Part shown: piece by piece, positions 12,601 to 22,865 of the stretch
Numbering within the stretch: the stretch's first letter is position 1
How the letters are laid out: each line of letters opens with the position of its first letter
Assembly: GCF_035083965.1 (NCBI RefSeq)
Contig: NC_089723.1
Coordinates: forward strand, 7,773,501 to 7,837,500
Reading direction: 5' to 3'
DNA: 64,000 nt
Source: Branchiostoma lanceolatum
Lineage: Eukaryota; Chordata; Leptocardii; Amphioxiformes; Branchiostomatidae
Program-made: the position numbers and the translations under genes
Notes under the pieces: generated by a model
Seen by the model: only the letters and a program-made list of their open reading frames with translations
Told to the model about the DNA's origin: nothing
The model's database searches: none

Positions 12601-15600
12601 GCTTCTTGATTGGTCCTTATCCTTCTGCCATGACCCAGGGTTCAAGGACAAGCGGCTGTGACCTCTGCCCAGCGCAAACAGGGGAGACTGTACAGCGGCC
12701 CAGGCACCCCACAGGTCGTGTGCCCCTGAAACATAAATCATACCGCAGTCAATTCACAGTTTATTTCTCTGTCTTTCCATTTTGAGCTTGCCGACAGAAA
12801 TGTTCCAGGCGCATGCCTTTCTTCACCTGAAATCTGGGGTAAAAGCCAAGTTTGTACAGTTGTAGTAGCAGGACACTTCTCAAGTCTAACATAGGCATGA
12901 ACGAGACACACACAAGTTTAGGTTATCAAGGCATTAATTAGTATAAAATATGAATGGTAATGTACTTGGCTCTACTTAACATTACAACAATGTTTGAGGG
13001 CTTGTAAGCAATCATAGCCTCCGTTGCAGACTCCTTCCGGCTGTTTTCTTTTTCAAGTTACAGTTTTACTATTACGGTTTTTTTCTTGTTCCCGGCCAGC
13101 AATAAGAAAAAAAATACAATAGTAAAACTGTAACTTGAAAAAGAAAACAGCCAGAAGGAGTCTGCAATGGAGGCTAAGTAATCAAGACAGTCTTTTTGCT
13201 AAATTCTATCTCAAAGCAAGTTGAACTTGAAGCAGACAACCTTTTCATAAAGGGCTACAGTCAAACCTGCCCAAGAAAACTGCTGAGGGGATCAATGAAA
13301 TCTGGTCTATGTGGACAGGTGGTCCCAGAAGACAGGATTCTTGAAATGTGTGTGTCAATGAGACGAATTATGGACCAACAAAAAGTGGTCACCAGGTGGT
13401 CCAGACGGTCATTTGTACAAGTTTGACTGTAATACTTTAAATGCAGAAATGTTCGCGGTGGTTTTATGTTCGCAGTTTTCACGGCGACCGTTTCACCGCG
13501 AACTTAAAACCACCGCAAACATTTTTGTCCAATGCTGTAGTAGTATGTGACTATAGCGCTGCCGCGAAATTAAAACCACTGCAAACACTCAGTTTTCTCC
13601 TTAGCGTGGAATAAAAACCATGCGAACTTAAATGCATTTACAGTATGCAAGCGATGTCAGACAAAATATAATAATGAGTTTGTAAACCGTGGTCAAACAA
13701 GAACAAACAACAAACTGGACAGACAAGGCTCATATCTTGACCCAATTCAGTCAAAATATATCAACTATATGTGTCCATATGGGCTCACTTTGATCATAAT
13801 AGCAAACTCTGATGGAAATGGGTTAATCATCAAAACAGGCCCTCAAGATCTCTTGCACTTGACTAGAAAAATTACTCACTTAAACTTTATCCAAACGAAA
13901 ACCGCCTCAAAACTATGTCACATGTTTGGGCCCTCTCTACAGTCCACACTTTGCCCACTGACTCACATCTGAACAGAGAAAGTTTTTTTTGTAAAAAGTG
14001 AAATGATAGAAAGAGTCATTCATTGCAGCTGTTTTGAGTTTCACAGGAATCTATGTGCCAAATGCCACTGCTGGAAGCCTGCAAAGTGACCTCAGTTGGA
14101 GATCTAGGGTACAAGCCAATCTTCTTTGGTGTACAGTGTACTATTACTGCAATATCTGGATGAACGACATACTGTAATGCATTTAAGTTCGTGGTAGGGA
14201 GAAAATGGAGTGTTTGTGATGGTCGATAAGTTTGTGGTTTAAACAAGATGATAGGCAGGCAGAAGACAGAATAAGCATTTTTGCGGTGGTTGAAACAAGA
14301 GGGTTATAGGCGGGTGGAGGACAGAACAAGCATATTTGTGGTGGTTTTAAAAATGCGAAATTTCAACATTTACAGAACTATTAGTTTGCCTTTATGCAAA
14401 ACACATTGTTATGAAAGTTGCAACCACCTGGATATGATTCTAAAAAAAAAAAAAACAGGGCTGTCTCCAGCTTTAATTTTTTCAGCCCCTAATTGTTTGG
14501 GAGCCCAGGTTGTTGATTTTCCTTGTTAAATTTGTCATTTTGAACTTGCATTTTCATCAATTTCAGTGAATCATGTCATGTTGTATAATCCAGATTTTTT
14601 GGACGGACAGGGTAAAATTTTTGTCTGTTTCAACAAATACATTTTGGCCCTGGGAGGGAGGGACATATTCTCCAAGCAGAGGTTTTGGTCGGGTGGGGTA
14701 ATAGTGGCCGGGTTTTTTTACGTTACGGGAGGCCAACGTAAAAAAAACCCCAGCTACTACCCCACCTGACCAAAACCCTGCTTGGAGAAAAGGAGGGACA
14801 GGTCCTGGAGACAGCCCTGGCTGTGACTGATCAAGTTTTCCATGTAGGCAATCGTGCCCTGTCATCAGTTTCTTGAACCTATTTCATTTGGAATCCAAAA
14901 TAACCCTGCACAACACGCTGTTGTGAAAGTAGTACATTGTTATTGACCAGTCAACGAATGTCATCTCAAAGCCACCTGGATTTAATTCACAAAGGTGCAT
15001 ATAATCAAGTTTTCCACTTCCAATAACCTCATATGCCCTGTCATCAGTTTCTTGAACTTATTTCATTTGGAATCCAAAATACCCCTGCACAACACTCTGT
15101 TGTTTAAGTAGTAATTGACCAGTAAACTAATGTCATATCAAAGCCACCTGGATTTAATTCACAAAGGTGCATCTAATCAAGTTTTCCACTTCCAATAACC
15201 TCATATGCCCTGTCATCAGCTTCTTGAACTTATTTCATTTGGAATTCAAAATACCCATGCACAACACGCTGTTGTGAAAGTAGTAATTGACCAGTAAACG
15301 AACGTCATCTCGAAGCCACCTGGATTTAATTAACAAAGGTGCATCTAATCAAGTTTTCCACTTCCAATAACCTCATATGCCCTGTCATCAGTTTCTTGAA
15401 GCCCTAATACTTTGGAATCAGAGTTACGCCAAGTAAACACCCCTCCCACTGAGAAAACAACCACACAGCACTTTCATGGGCAGCCAATCACTAAACAAGC
15501 TATAGGGGGCGGATCAAGGCCAATCAGAAGCTCCATTAAAACTTCATTTTATACAGGAAATCAACCGTAAAGAACACAATCAGCCACTTTACACAACAGT

Positions 15601-16221
15601 GACAGGTTGTTGAACAAAGTACCTGCTCCATTCACATTTAATCACTAATGGAATGAGAAAAACAACTTTTAACTTCAATTCTACTGCTTTGTTATGGTTA
15701 GCTGAAAGACAGGCTATCAACACTAACATGCAACGAAACATGCAACAAAATGAAGTTTGCTAACTCCTGTTGATGGATAATGTATACAGGTGCAGAGGGA
15801 GGTTCTACACAGTGGACAGCATTTTCACTACAATAAGCCTCTGAATGTCTGTCTCACAACATTTCATGATTGTAATATGTTGTAGAGGTAGTTCTGTTAG
15901 TTCTCCATAGAAAACAGTCTATACATATGGAGATATCTATAGTATAGTCTCTACTGCACTTTGGATGCAAGATAATGATATATAGGAGTCATAGGACTGA
16001 ACCATGGATTTTTGACAAGCTAAAATAATTCTTTTTTATCTTTTTCAATGGCATTTCAATTTTGGCCTGCAAATAGTACAAGGGTACATCACAAACAACC
16101 TATAATAAACATACATCTTTATAATCACTATGTCTTTAATTTTAAAGTAACAATCAAGGAGTCTTCTCTTACCTATCGCCACAGTTATCAAGAACACAGC
16201 AGCTCTCCGAGAAAACATCAT
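3644..16221 (-). CDS. Receptor-type protein tyrosine phosphatase-like gene with mucin/SEA ectodomain (5' part, six exons)
   Basis: Exons, minus strand order: 16221-16173, 12725-11110, 9678-9535, 7990-7811, 4166-4086, 3725-3644, all phase-compatible with GT-AG borders. The model gives about 717 residues and runs off the window. Residues 1-17 are a signal peptide; an in-frame TAG lies directly before the ATG. Residues 18-455 are Pro/Ser/Thr-rich, 456-555 SEA-like, 578-603 a single membrane helix, then a cytoplasmic tail. The last exon holds DIPPGTEDKNRYMNVLP, matching the KNRYxxxLP entry of tyrosine phosphatase domains; the preamble EEFESLPM resembles PTPRR/PTPN7-type enzymes. The catalytic loop is not in the window, so activity cannot be judged. 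The product would sit at the cell surface with a heavily O-glycosylated stalk. The intron between the first two coding exons is repeat-rich. Confidence 0.72.
5951..6107. mobile_element. Tc1/mariner-like MITE
   Basis: Ends CAGACAAACCTG and AGTTTTGACTG are inverted repeats flanked by TA on both sides. Related copies lie at 13258-13429 and 33815-34014. The size (about 157 bp) and absence of an ORF fit a non-autonomous element. Confidence 0.65.
6250..6335 (+). mobile_element. hAT-like MITE, left end only
   Basis: It begins CAGGGCTCGAAAT and carries the GTGCACC-rich block of the full copies at 7165-7565 and 9860-10246, but is cut off after about 85 bases where unrelated AT-rich sequence and a LINE 3' end follow. 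Confidence 0.6.
6540..6665 (+). mobile_element. LINE 3' end
   Basis: A short hairpin (GGGGAGGCCCC ... GGCCTCTCC with AAAAGCC between) is followed by a TATATTGTAC-like tract and repeated CAATAAA units, the structure of 3' ends of non-LTR retrotransposons. No ORF remains. Confidence 0.45.
7165..7565 (+). mobile_element. hAT-like MITE, family CAGGGCTCGAAAT
   Basis: About 400 bp bounded by CAGGGCTCGAAAT and its inverse ATTTCGAGCCCTG. Subterminal blocks of repeated GTGCACC and GGTGCACCAGTGCACC face inward from both ends. CAGGG ends are typical of hAT elements; the flanking duplication here is weak (GTATG on both sides, offset by one base). Confidence 0.65.
7600..7725 (-). repeat. tRNA-derived SINE head
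   Basis: On the minus strand it reads a tRNA-like block with an A box (TAGCCTAGTGGTTAGCG) and a B box (GAGTTCGAATCCC). There is no discriminator/CCA-end structure or intact cloverleaf that I can fold, so this is a SINE head rather than a tRNA gene. Confidence 0.55.
8256..8313. mobile_element. Minimal fold-back element (TAGCCTGGGTGCCATC)
   Basis: A 58-bp near-perfect palindrome whose arms read TAGCCTGGGTGCCATC with only a short AT-rich loop. The end shares TAGCC with the fold-back group seen through the window. The flanking 9-mers match only partly, so the target duplication is decayed or absent. Half copies occur near 7765 and 55048. Confidence 0.5.
8762..8915. repeat. Dispersed repeat shared with 19.87-19.98 kb
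   Basis: The block with 'gactgactct', 'attcctttttctgcagaattctacgatc' and 'ggcctggtg' recurs in inverted orientation at about 19,870-19,975. No ends or coding potential can be defined. Confidence 0.45.
8996..9217 (+). mobile_element. hAT-like MITE, family CAGGGCTGTCTCCAG
   Basis: The ends CAGGGCTGTCTCC and CAAGACAGCCCTG are inverted repeats. The interior matches the copy at 14456-14819 (TTTGGGAGCC, TTGTTAAAT, GGAGGGAC). No ORF. Confidence 0.6.
9330..9520. repeat. Fragment of the 'TTCGCGGTGGTTTTA' element
   Basis: Pieces such as 'accgcaaacattaaaccactgc' and 'gcagtggttttaag' match the elements at 13435-13646 and 63179-63390. It reaches to within about 15 bases of the donor side of the transmembrane exon ending at 9535. 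Confidence 0.5.
9535..9678 (-). CDS. Transmembrane exon of the phosphatase-like receptor
   Basis: A 48-codon exon, phase 0 at both ends (acceptor CTCACCAG, donor CAG|GTGAAG). It completes the juxtamembrane ectodomain (IQKVYLGPPEVD) and encodes a 22-26 residue hydrophobic helix starting around SIGVTAAVTIAVIF. The next exon (7990-7811) starts VIRKQQNIAFKRQYY, a basic stop-transfer segment, so type I topology is supported. Confidence 0.8.
9790..9830 (-). mobile_element. LINE 3'-terminal motif
   Basis: On the minus strand this reads 'gcaattagcctttgggcacgaacttgcagtaaac' in two parts, the same short terminal motif seen near 19.17 kb (minus), 43.75 kb (plus) and 46.74 kb (plus). It probably marks the 3' end of one LINE family. 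Confidence 0.4.
9860..10246 (+). mobile_element. hAT-like MITE, family CAGGGCTCGAAAT
   Basis: A full copy, about 387 bp, with the same terminal 13-mers and inward-facing GTGCACC clusters as 7165-7565. No ORF. It lies in the intron between the SEA-like exon and the transmembrane exon of the phosphatase-like gene. Confidence 0.65.
10247..11109. other. Intronic, no feature other than 'aggtacag' clusters
   Basis: Intron sequence. At 10,690-11,090 the words GTACAGGTAC, TTCAGGTAC and ACCTAAAC recur many times, suggesting a decayed local repeat. No exon or ends seen. Confidence 0.4.
11110..12725 (-). CDS. Mucin-like plus SEA-like exon of the phosphatase-like receptor
   Basis: One 1,616-base exon with acceptor TTTCAG and donor AAG|GTAAGA. 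Its first 430 or so residues are rich in Thr, Ser, Pro and Glu with many TTxxP-like stretches, typical of an O-glycosylated mucin stalk but not a clean tandem repeat. The last 100 residues change to a folded composition (two Cys, alternating hydrophobics, NIT sequon) of the size and position of a SEA domain directly before the membrane. I see no GSVVV-type autocleavage site. The long plus-strand open frames at 11435-12540 are antisense shadows caused by the biased codons. Confidence 0.8.
13015..13176. mobile_element. Fold-back element (TAGCCTCCGTTGCAGAC)
   Basis: Two arms of roughly 70 bp, nearly identical as inverted repeats, start TAGCCTCC(G/A)TTGCAGACTCC and are separated by a short spacer. 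Flanks AGCAATCA and AGTAATCA match 7/8, consistent with an old 8-9 bp target duplication. It sits just upstream (gene sense) of the mucin exon. Confidence 0.75.
13258..13429. mobile_element. Tc1/mariner-like MITE
   Basis: Ends CAGTCAAACCTG and CAAGTTTGACTG in inverse orientation are flanked by TA. The interior shares 'gtggtc' motifs with 5951-6107 and 33815-34014. Confidence 0.7.
13435..13646. mobile_element. MITE-like element 'TTCGCGGTGGTTTTA'
   Basis: Left end TTTAAATGCAGAAATGTTCGC and right end, inverted, TACTGTAAATGCATTTAAG are loosely complementary. The interior has CpG-rich words (TTCACCGCGAACTT). A close copy is at 63179-63390; older ones at 9330-9520 and 14165-14375. Confidence 0.55.
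14165..14375. repeat. Diverged copy of the 'TTCGCGGTGG' element
   Basis: It begins 'aatgcatttaagttcgtgg' and repeats 'gcggtggtt' and 'aggcgggtggaggacagaacaagca' twice, suggesting a partial internal duplication of the family seen at 13435-13646. Confidence 0.4.
14456..14819 (+). mobile_element. hAT-like MITE (CAGGGCTGTCTCCAG) with nested insertion
   Basis: Outer ends CAGGGCTGTCTCCAG and CTGGAGACAGCCCTG are perfect inverted repeats. The interior matches 8996-9217 except for a 126-bp fold-back inserted at 14666-14791, so the order of events is readable: hAT MITE first, fold-back second. Confidence 0.7.
14666..14791. mobile_element. Fold-back element, TCTCCAAGCAGA end group, nested
   Basis: Arms begin TATTCTCCAAGCAGAGG and its inverse and continue as a long hairpin through GGTCGGGTGGGGTA. 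The exact 9-bp duplication GGAGGGACA (14657-14665 and 14792-14800) marks the insertion into the hAT-like MITE. Confidence 0.8.
14831..15407. repeat. 172-bp tandem repeat, about 3.4 units
   Basis: The word TCAAGTTTTCCA recurs at about 14831, 15005, 15177 and 15349 (spacing 172-174). The units share 'cctgtcatcag', 'gcacaacac' and 'gccacctggatttaat'. Non-coding satellite in the first coding intron of the phosphatase-like gene. Confidence 0.85.
16173..16221 (-). CDS. Signal-peptide exon of the phosphatase-like receptor
   Basis: ATG ATG opens a 16-codon exon (MMFSRRAAVFLITVAI plus one base) ending in ATAG|GTAAGAG. An in-frame TAG immediately upstream fixes the start. The basic n-region and hydrophobic core are a classic secretory signal. 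Its phase 1 end joins the two-base start of the exon at 12725, making MMFSRRAAVFLITVAIG then AHDLW. Confidence 0.72.
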
Positions 16222-16429
16222 CTACTTCTTAAGGATCCGCAGTCTTCAGTGCCATCTTGTCATGCTGAGAAAAGAAAAATAACAATCAAAATGTTAAATA
16301 GAGCCAGGCATCACCTGTTCTTACCTTTGAGTAGACACCAAATCGTTTTGGACCACATTTCCAAACTGGTGACAAAGCAGTTTGCGGGAACAAAAAGTAT
16401 GATAAAAAATAACACACAAAATGTTTGAA

Positions 16430-19045
16430 AAATAGTCAAGAGCACAATCTATGTAGATTTCTTGATAGTATTACACACTTTTAATTTTCTTTCCCACTTT
16501 CCTAGTTCGGGCCCAGTTTGGAAATGTGACCCAGCACTGGAGCCTTCCAACTCAGTTGGCCAAAGCCAACAAAGGGACGAACACCCCCAAAAAGGTGACA
16601 TTTAAAAAGGCTTTTAGCCAGCCCAACAAACAAGCTGCCAATTTTACCTACCACCAATTAAGGAGGGATCGGAATAAGTGAAATGGGGAGAAAGAACTGG
16701 ATGTGACCCAAATTGTAGAAACTAAGACGTATAGTGATACACAAACAGGGTAAAACTCGTTTGTTCATGGGACCTAGCTTGTAGAAATCAAGACATTGGG
16801 ATACACACACTCAGTAATGCTGAGTTGTTCTCATCTGTCAATCTCACAAGGACCACTTTGATAATATTTGTACATATCTTGTCTTTAGCAATATGCAGAT
16901 TCATGACCATCAACCAGTGAAAAGCCCTCAAACTTTGCAACCATCCTACCACATGTCCAACATTACCTACATTACTAAGGGTCTTTCTAAACCTTAGTAA
17001 TCTAAATAGGAATCTGTGGAACCATAAAAAGTTGTCGTAAGCATATTTACCAGGCCTTTCTCCTGGTCGAAGTCCAAACCAAATCCACTACACCTGCCTG
17101 CTTTGATAGGTTATACATTCTTCTCTTTCACTTCTCTTGTCAAGGTTAAGTCTACATGTACGTGTCCTTCGCATGTCACAGAAGACATCTATTGAGTCTT
17201 TACAGATCTATAGATCTCTCTCTCTCTCTTGCATATTTGTGACAGCTATCGCTAGCTGTTGATACCGCTAAAATGTGGGGGTAAAAAGACATCTCCAAAC
17301 AGACGTGTACAGAATTTAAATGTTGACAACCTAAACTACACAAAGAGCATTTGAGGAAACAGCCAAGAAAGTCCTCACATAATATTGTTCATTCACCAGG
17401 ACTAGCCTTTTGTAATGGCCTTAGCCTTAGGCTAGTTGCAAATTGGGTAGCCTTGGCGTTATCTCTTCATACATCCAAACAAATAAATCTTTAAAGATTT
17501 GAGTACAAATGCCATGCAGACAATGGCGGACCACCTCAGTGGAAGAACTGAAAAGCGGTAAAGATGATGATGATAATGAGGCATCCTAAAAGACGCAAAG
17601 AAAATCTAAGATAACGGACAACAAAAGTCCACACTGTCCTTACCTATAGATATAAGATGTTAGCACAAGGTGGTACATAGCTAGATAACAATGTATATGT
17701 ACCACACACCTCAGATAAAGCTGCCAAGATCGTGACAATCAGTGTAAGGTCTCAAGCGCTGGCGGAAAATACAGCAAGCATCTCTGACAACCTATTCCAT
17801 TCCCATTCCCATTACCTTGACTTCATACTCACTCCACCTCTGTGGGTGTGCTAGCTGGTGTATGAAACAGACCATGTTAATTGTTTAGCTCCAGGCCATA
17901 ATGAGCTGCTAACACACCATGAGATTAAACTGTGGGGCCCACCAAATTGAGAATGTATCACTTACGCCTGGCATGCAAGCCAGGAATGTCTGACATTCAT
18001 GTATGGCAACCTTCCCACAATCATTAGTTACATAACAGAACGCCTACACATGGTACTATTCGTATTAGTATAATAGAGCTGATGAATGACAATAGGAGGA
18101 CTAAATGTTAAGATACAAGATACATTGTTAAATACCAACAAAGACTCTGCAAGAAAGAAACTAAATTGGTTTTCACGCACCTGAAATCTAACCTTAAAGG
18201 CAACCAAAGCAATGTTAGGGCCAAAAAATGGAAATGAAAAAAATGCTGAAATCTATATGGTAGTGACATTTAAGCATTGTTTAGCACATTTGCTCAATAA
18301 TTTCATACCTTTAGGATATTGAAACAGCGCAAAATCGTGCCATTTGATGATCCCCTTAGTTTCGCGAGCCTACAAAAACTTTTCAGTGAGTTCTCACATC
18401 ACATCACAACAACATCATATTTTTTCATCATGGACGTTGCTATACATTGTGACAGTGTTGTTTGAACTAATCATGTATAGAAATGACTAAATAAATTGAC
18501 TTTCAAAATCCGATATTTCGGACCCTAATAATACATATTGCTTGGGTTTCCTTTAATGACCCTACAGGCCTATTTTACCACTGTCAGAAGAGCTAGGACA
18601 AGATCAAGCCAGGACAGAAAATATGACAACAACTGCATTCGGTCCAAGCTTACAAAGTGACATGCTCTCTCAACTTCAAAGCAGTTCCTTTCCATCTCTT
18701 TCATCCAGAGAGTGACATACACAAACCTCCCATATACATCTTTCTGACACATTTATCTTTAAAGGCTTGGTGAGCCAAACCATATATACAGCATTTCAAA
18801 TGGGTGATGACAGCTGATCACAGGAATACAGCTACTTTCTTGGTCTCTATCCCAAAGGGACATTTGGATCTAAACAAAACTGGCTGGCATGATCAGGTCA
18901 GCTTGGCTGGTGTTACAATCCAAAACACACATGCAACTGGAAATTGGCAAAGTACATTGTACTTTGACAGTGCAAACTGAACCAAAGAAGCATTGTACTT
19001 GCAAGTTCTACATATACAGTATTTCTAGTAATCCATACAAAGCTA
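16430..19045. other. No gene seen
   Basis: AT-rich sequence without a convincing exon. A short CT microsatellite (17,217-17,231) and a (TTCCCA)n-like patch near 17,800 are the only patterns found. Confidence 0.5.
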
Positions 19046-19048
19046 TCT

Positions 19049-19200
19049 AATAATAATAATAATGATAATGATAATAATAATAATAATGATAATGGTTTAT
19101 TGGTCAGAAATTACCTGCGCAATGGCAGCCAGTGCTGAATTACTGCAGGGTTTACAAATAGTTTATTGCAAATTCATGCCCGCAGGCTAATTGCATGTTG
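19049..19200 (-). mobile_element. LINE 3' end with TAA microsatellite tail
   Basis: A (TAA)n/(TGATAA)n run abuts 'atggtttattggtcagaaatt', then 'aatggcagccagtgctgaatt' and 'gtttattgcaaattcatgcccgc' in pieces. Similar words sit downstream of the LINE fragment at 60,787-60,860. Read on the minus strand this is an AATAAACCAT-type 3' end with a short-repeat tail, as in CR1/L2-like LINEs. Confidence 0.45.
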
Positions 19201-19779
19201 ACAACAGTGTTGAAATACAATGTAAGGTAAAACAAAAGGTATACATGTAATACAAGATCATTCTATATTGCTTTTCTACAGTAAGTTTCTACATCTACGG
19301 TACTAATGCGGGGTTCAATTTCTTCTCTGAAAGCAGTGGAAAATAAAAAGTCCCACACTTTCAATGATGAGTGGGTTGGAAGATTTTAAAAGGAATATGA
19401 GTTTCTGTGTATTTCTTAATCTAGAAAAGTTTACAATCACATACTTATCTGTAAAAAAAACCCTCAAAATGATGAATCATCTTCTTCATGAACAAATCAT
19501 TATGAGTAAAAAAAAAACATGAATATATATTTCAAAACTAAATGTACCTTGGTAGCTAGATATTCCTTAAGAATTCCTCAAGATTTTCTGACTCTCAAAG
19601 ATGACAATCACTACACTCTTCGCATGCCCATCAGCAACTCCTAGGCTCTACCCAAGTATCAACTGGAGTCATCTCTCCCAATCTCCTGCATATCTTGATC
19701 CCTGGCTCCCTTTCACCCTAGCTACTGAACTTGAGCCCGGTAGGAAGATAAGCCCCATCCTGTCAGACTCCCATGAGGG

Positions 19780-19980
19780 AGTGTGCCCCCATAGCCTGGA
19801 TACCAGACACCAGGCAAGGCGATACCAATCCCTTCCCTTCAGGCAGCTATAACCTTGGCTGGGGGAGATGGTACCCTACCACAGTTGTAGCCTCCACCAG
19901 GCCGTCCTGTTGGGGTATTGATCGTAGAATTCGGCAAAAAAAGGAATAATTGGCCAGGAGAGTCAGTCCATCATAAGGTT
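19780..19980. repeat. Dispersed repeat, inverted relative of 8.76-8.92 kb
   Basis: It holds 'gatcgtagaattcggc', 'aaaggaataattggcc' and 'gagagtcagtcc', the inverse of the block near 8.8 kb. No ends defined. Confidence 0.4.
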
Positions 19981-20288
19981 ATGATAACCTATGGTGGCCA
20001 AACTCCCCAAGCCTGATTTCAATCAAGCCCGGTGACCGCTCGAAGCCTGCAATGGCTCCCCGCCCTATTAGGGGAGAGAAACCCCCGGACAGCTGGAGTT
20101 TGCGTTATACGTCTGCTAACTCCCCTAGCAAATATTCTACCTATAGCTGGCATAGTTAGGCTGGTAGAGACTTCACCTGTTGGGTCTAACTCAGTGGTAA
20201 AATTTCCTTGGTGGTATGTTGGACCTGGACCCGGGTAGCCGGCCTGTGTGAACCCTAGAAAGAGTCTGGCACCCTGGCTACATGCCCC

Positions 20289-20440
20289 CAGCCTGAGTAC
20301 CAGCCTCCGTAGTGACCACTGGCTCAAAAAAATTAGCTTGCTAACCACCGTCAAATTTTTTTGAGCCCGCAGTCACTACGGAGGCTAGCAAGCGAATTTT
20401 CTTGAGCCAGCGGTCACTACGGAGGCTGGTACTCAGGCTA
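20289..20440. mobile_element. Fold-back element (TAGCCTGAGTACCAGCC)
   Basis: Ends (C)AGCCTGAGTACCAGCC and GGCTGGTACTCAGGCTA are perfect inverted repeats; the stem continues CTCCGTAGTGACC. The exact 9-bp duplication ACATGCCCC flanks it (20280-20288 and 20441-20449). Other copies: 40078-42480 (split by an LTR element) and 45425-45511. Confidence 0.85.
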
Positions 20441-20591
20441 ACATGCCCCAGGGTACAGCTGGCAGGTTACAGGCACCAGAGCTAGGCCTGTGACTCATCA
20501 CATCCTCCTGGTGTACAATTTCAAAACATTGGGGACAACTCCACCTCAAACTGCAGGGCACTCTTCCCTAGAGATGTCATCATGGTCATGG

Positions 20592-20763
20592 TACTCTCCA
20601 AGCAAAGGAGGGGCTTCGGCTGGTTTTTGATGTGTTTCTAGGCATTTTTGTCACACACACCGGGTTGGCTGGACGACAAAAAAATGACAAAGTAGAAAGC
20701 CCGACAAAAATGCCTAGAAACACGTCAAAAACCAGCCGAAACCCCTCCTCTGCTTGGAGAGTA
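20592..20763. mobile_element. Fold-back element, TCTCCAAGCAGA end group
   Basis: Ends TACTCTCCAAGC and GCTTGGAGAGTA with long complementary arms (GCTGGTTTTTGA(T/C)GTG, CTAGGCATTTTTGTC). The flanks TGGTCATGG and TGTCATGG agree apart from one base gap, fitting an 8-9 bp duplication. Confidence 0.75.
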
Positions 20764-21895
20764 TGTCATGGCAGGGCAGAGTAACCTCTCTACCCACTCA
20801 AACATACCAATAAACAAAAAAGGGACATAGTACAGCTTGGCATAGTTTCGACATGCTCTTCATTCTTTGATGGAGTTGTAACACTGGTCGCTTCAGATTT
20901 GGAAAGACAATGGGAATTTGGAAAATTTAATCCCAGGCATTTCAGCTTGTTGCTGAATACATGATCATGGCTTTACATGCCAACTGAACAAGCAATAATT
21001 TCCAAGTATGGCATCTTGAGTCCTCTTACCAAGGACAGATAGGACTTGCTTTTACAGTGTTAGAGATAAAACAAAGGTTTAGAACCGAGACATTTAACGT
21101 TTAAATCAATCAGACTTTTCAAAATACCCAGTGGCCATACCCGTTAGGTAACCTGTAGTAGATCTTAACATATCCATATATGGAATATCAAAAAATCATT
21201 TTTCGATTTTGTTTTCATCAATTTCCAAAGAAGTAAATTTACCAGCACCGTCTGTAGTACATGTACGTCATACTCAAAGCAATCCATATTATCAATGCCA
21301 GTGAAATGATTGTCATTAAAATATTCTGAACTACATGCAATCGAGGCACATTTCCTATGTTTCTTTGTTGTTCCTTTGTTATGTATTAATACAAGTAGCT
21401 CATAGAATGATCCTAAGAGTGACCTTAAACAGAGGACAGAGTCAAGGGTAAAAGCAGTATCACCCAAACCAAAGATCCCCTTTCAACATAGCACTTTCAT
21501 CCTCCACATATCTCACAGATTAGTTCAGTGCTTTTGATATTATCCAAACAAACAGTTCAGCAGGGGGACCCACTGTCTTACACAACTAACTCTTCCCAAG
21601 GGGATATGACATCCTGGGATAGATGACAATATTTCTGGAAAAAAAAAGCTTTTCAAGGGCTCTTAAAACAACCTTACACATTCCTGCTTGCTCATTTCCT
21701 TTCAAGGTCATAGCCCCTTTTTGAACGCCCTTGGTCTCTGAGGACAGAGTTTCCTGTAACTCACCTCTATGCCCTAAACTATAGACCCCCGCCCCCACTC
21801 ATACCAAAATTCAAGAATATGGATTCACCAGGGTACAGGATTGGTGGATTTACTGGATCAGGATAACTCTCCCCTCGGCCAGATTCAGACCATTG
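20764..21895. other. No gene seen
   Basis: Unique-looking AT-rich sequence without supported exons or ends. Confidence 0.4.
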
Positions 21896-21898
21896 GTA

Positions 21899-21973
21899 CC
21901 TGTACCAGGATTTGCAAATCGGGATCAATCCTGTGTCCTGGGTGAATCCCGATTCGCAAATCCTGGTATAAAC
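21899..21973. repeat. Inverted repeat, 25-bp arms
   Basis: TGTACCAGGATTTGCAAATC, then GGGAT, is mirrored by ATCCCGATTCGCAAATCCTG with about 20 bases of loop. The hairpin could be a small fold-back element; no flanking duplication was identified. Confidence 0.55.
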
Positions 21974-22865
21974 ATTTTTGCTTCCGAACTATTCTTCATG
22001 ATAAAGTTCACCAGAAACAGCGACATCCCAACCAATAGATCATGAACGTGTCATTATATATGCTTTTGGAACCTATAGTATAGTATGACCTCTAACCTGA
22101 TACTAGCTTTGTAACCCCATCTCACAGGCCATATGGCTTCTCATATGCCATCAAAGAATTTTCCCGCCAAAAGTATGTATACAGGGCATGGCCTAGTCTC
22201 GGTTTGGTGCTAATCCCATATCCACTACACACAAAACACAAACGGCGTACGCATACAAACATCTCACTTGCAAGTCTTAGGGACAAATAATTTCAAAATA
22301 AACATATTAACAATATGTTGGTTTTGCAGATAGAAGGTTTTAAATTGTTTAAAATGTCTGCATGACTCAACATATCTAACATTGTTCAATCCTAGGGAAC
22401 TATTCAGCCGATGCATGGTTTGAATCAGTAAGGGGATTAACAGATTATAATGAGTACCCTCTTTCTTATTCAACTATTTCCTGGCCTGCGATTATAAGGT
22501 TGCAGAATACATTACTTCACTGTCATAGAAAATCAGTGTAACTCATGCACACAGACAAATACTCACATTATTTTGTAGCAGCAAAAAATGCAGATTTAAA
22601 TTCTGTTGTTGAAAGTTGATATCGACTGCTGTGCACACAACAATTTGGGCAGTTTGGCTTTCATGTGTTGTGAACTTGTGACATATGCACATGTTTAGAA
22701 GTAGCATTTCTAGATGAAGAGGATGAAGTTACAAGTGTTTGATTTCCATATAACCAAGGACATGTCCTTGATATACCATTATACTGAAGCCACAGCCAGA
22801 AATTATGGCATAACACTACACAATATCTATTTGGTCAATTTCATTTCTCTATTATTGGCTCAATG

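Noticed and set aside
20019-20354. Open frames on both strands
   Set aside because: They overlap the fold-back at 20289-20440 and repeat-rich DNA.
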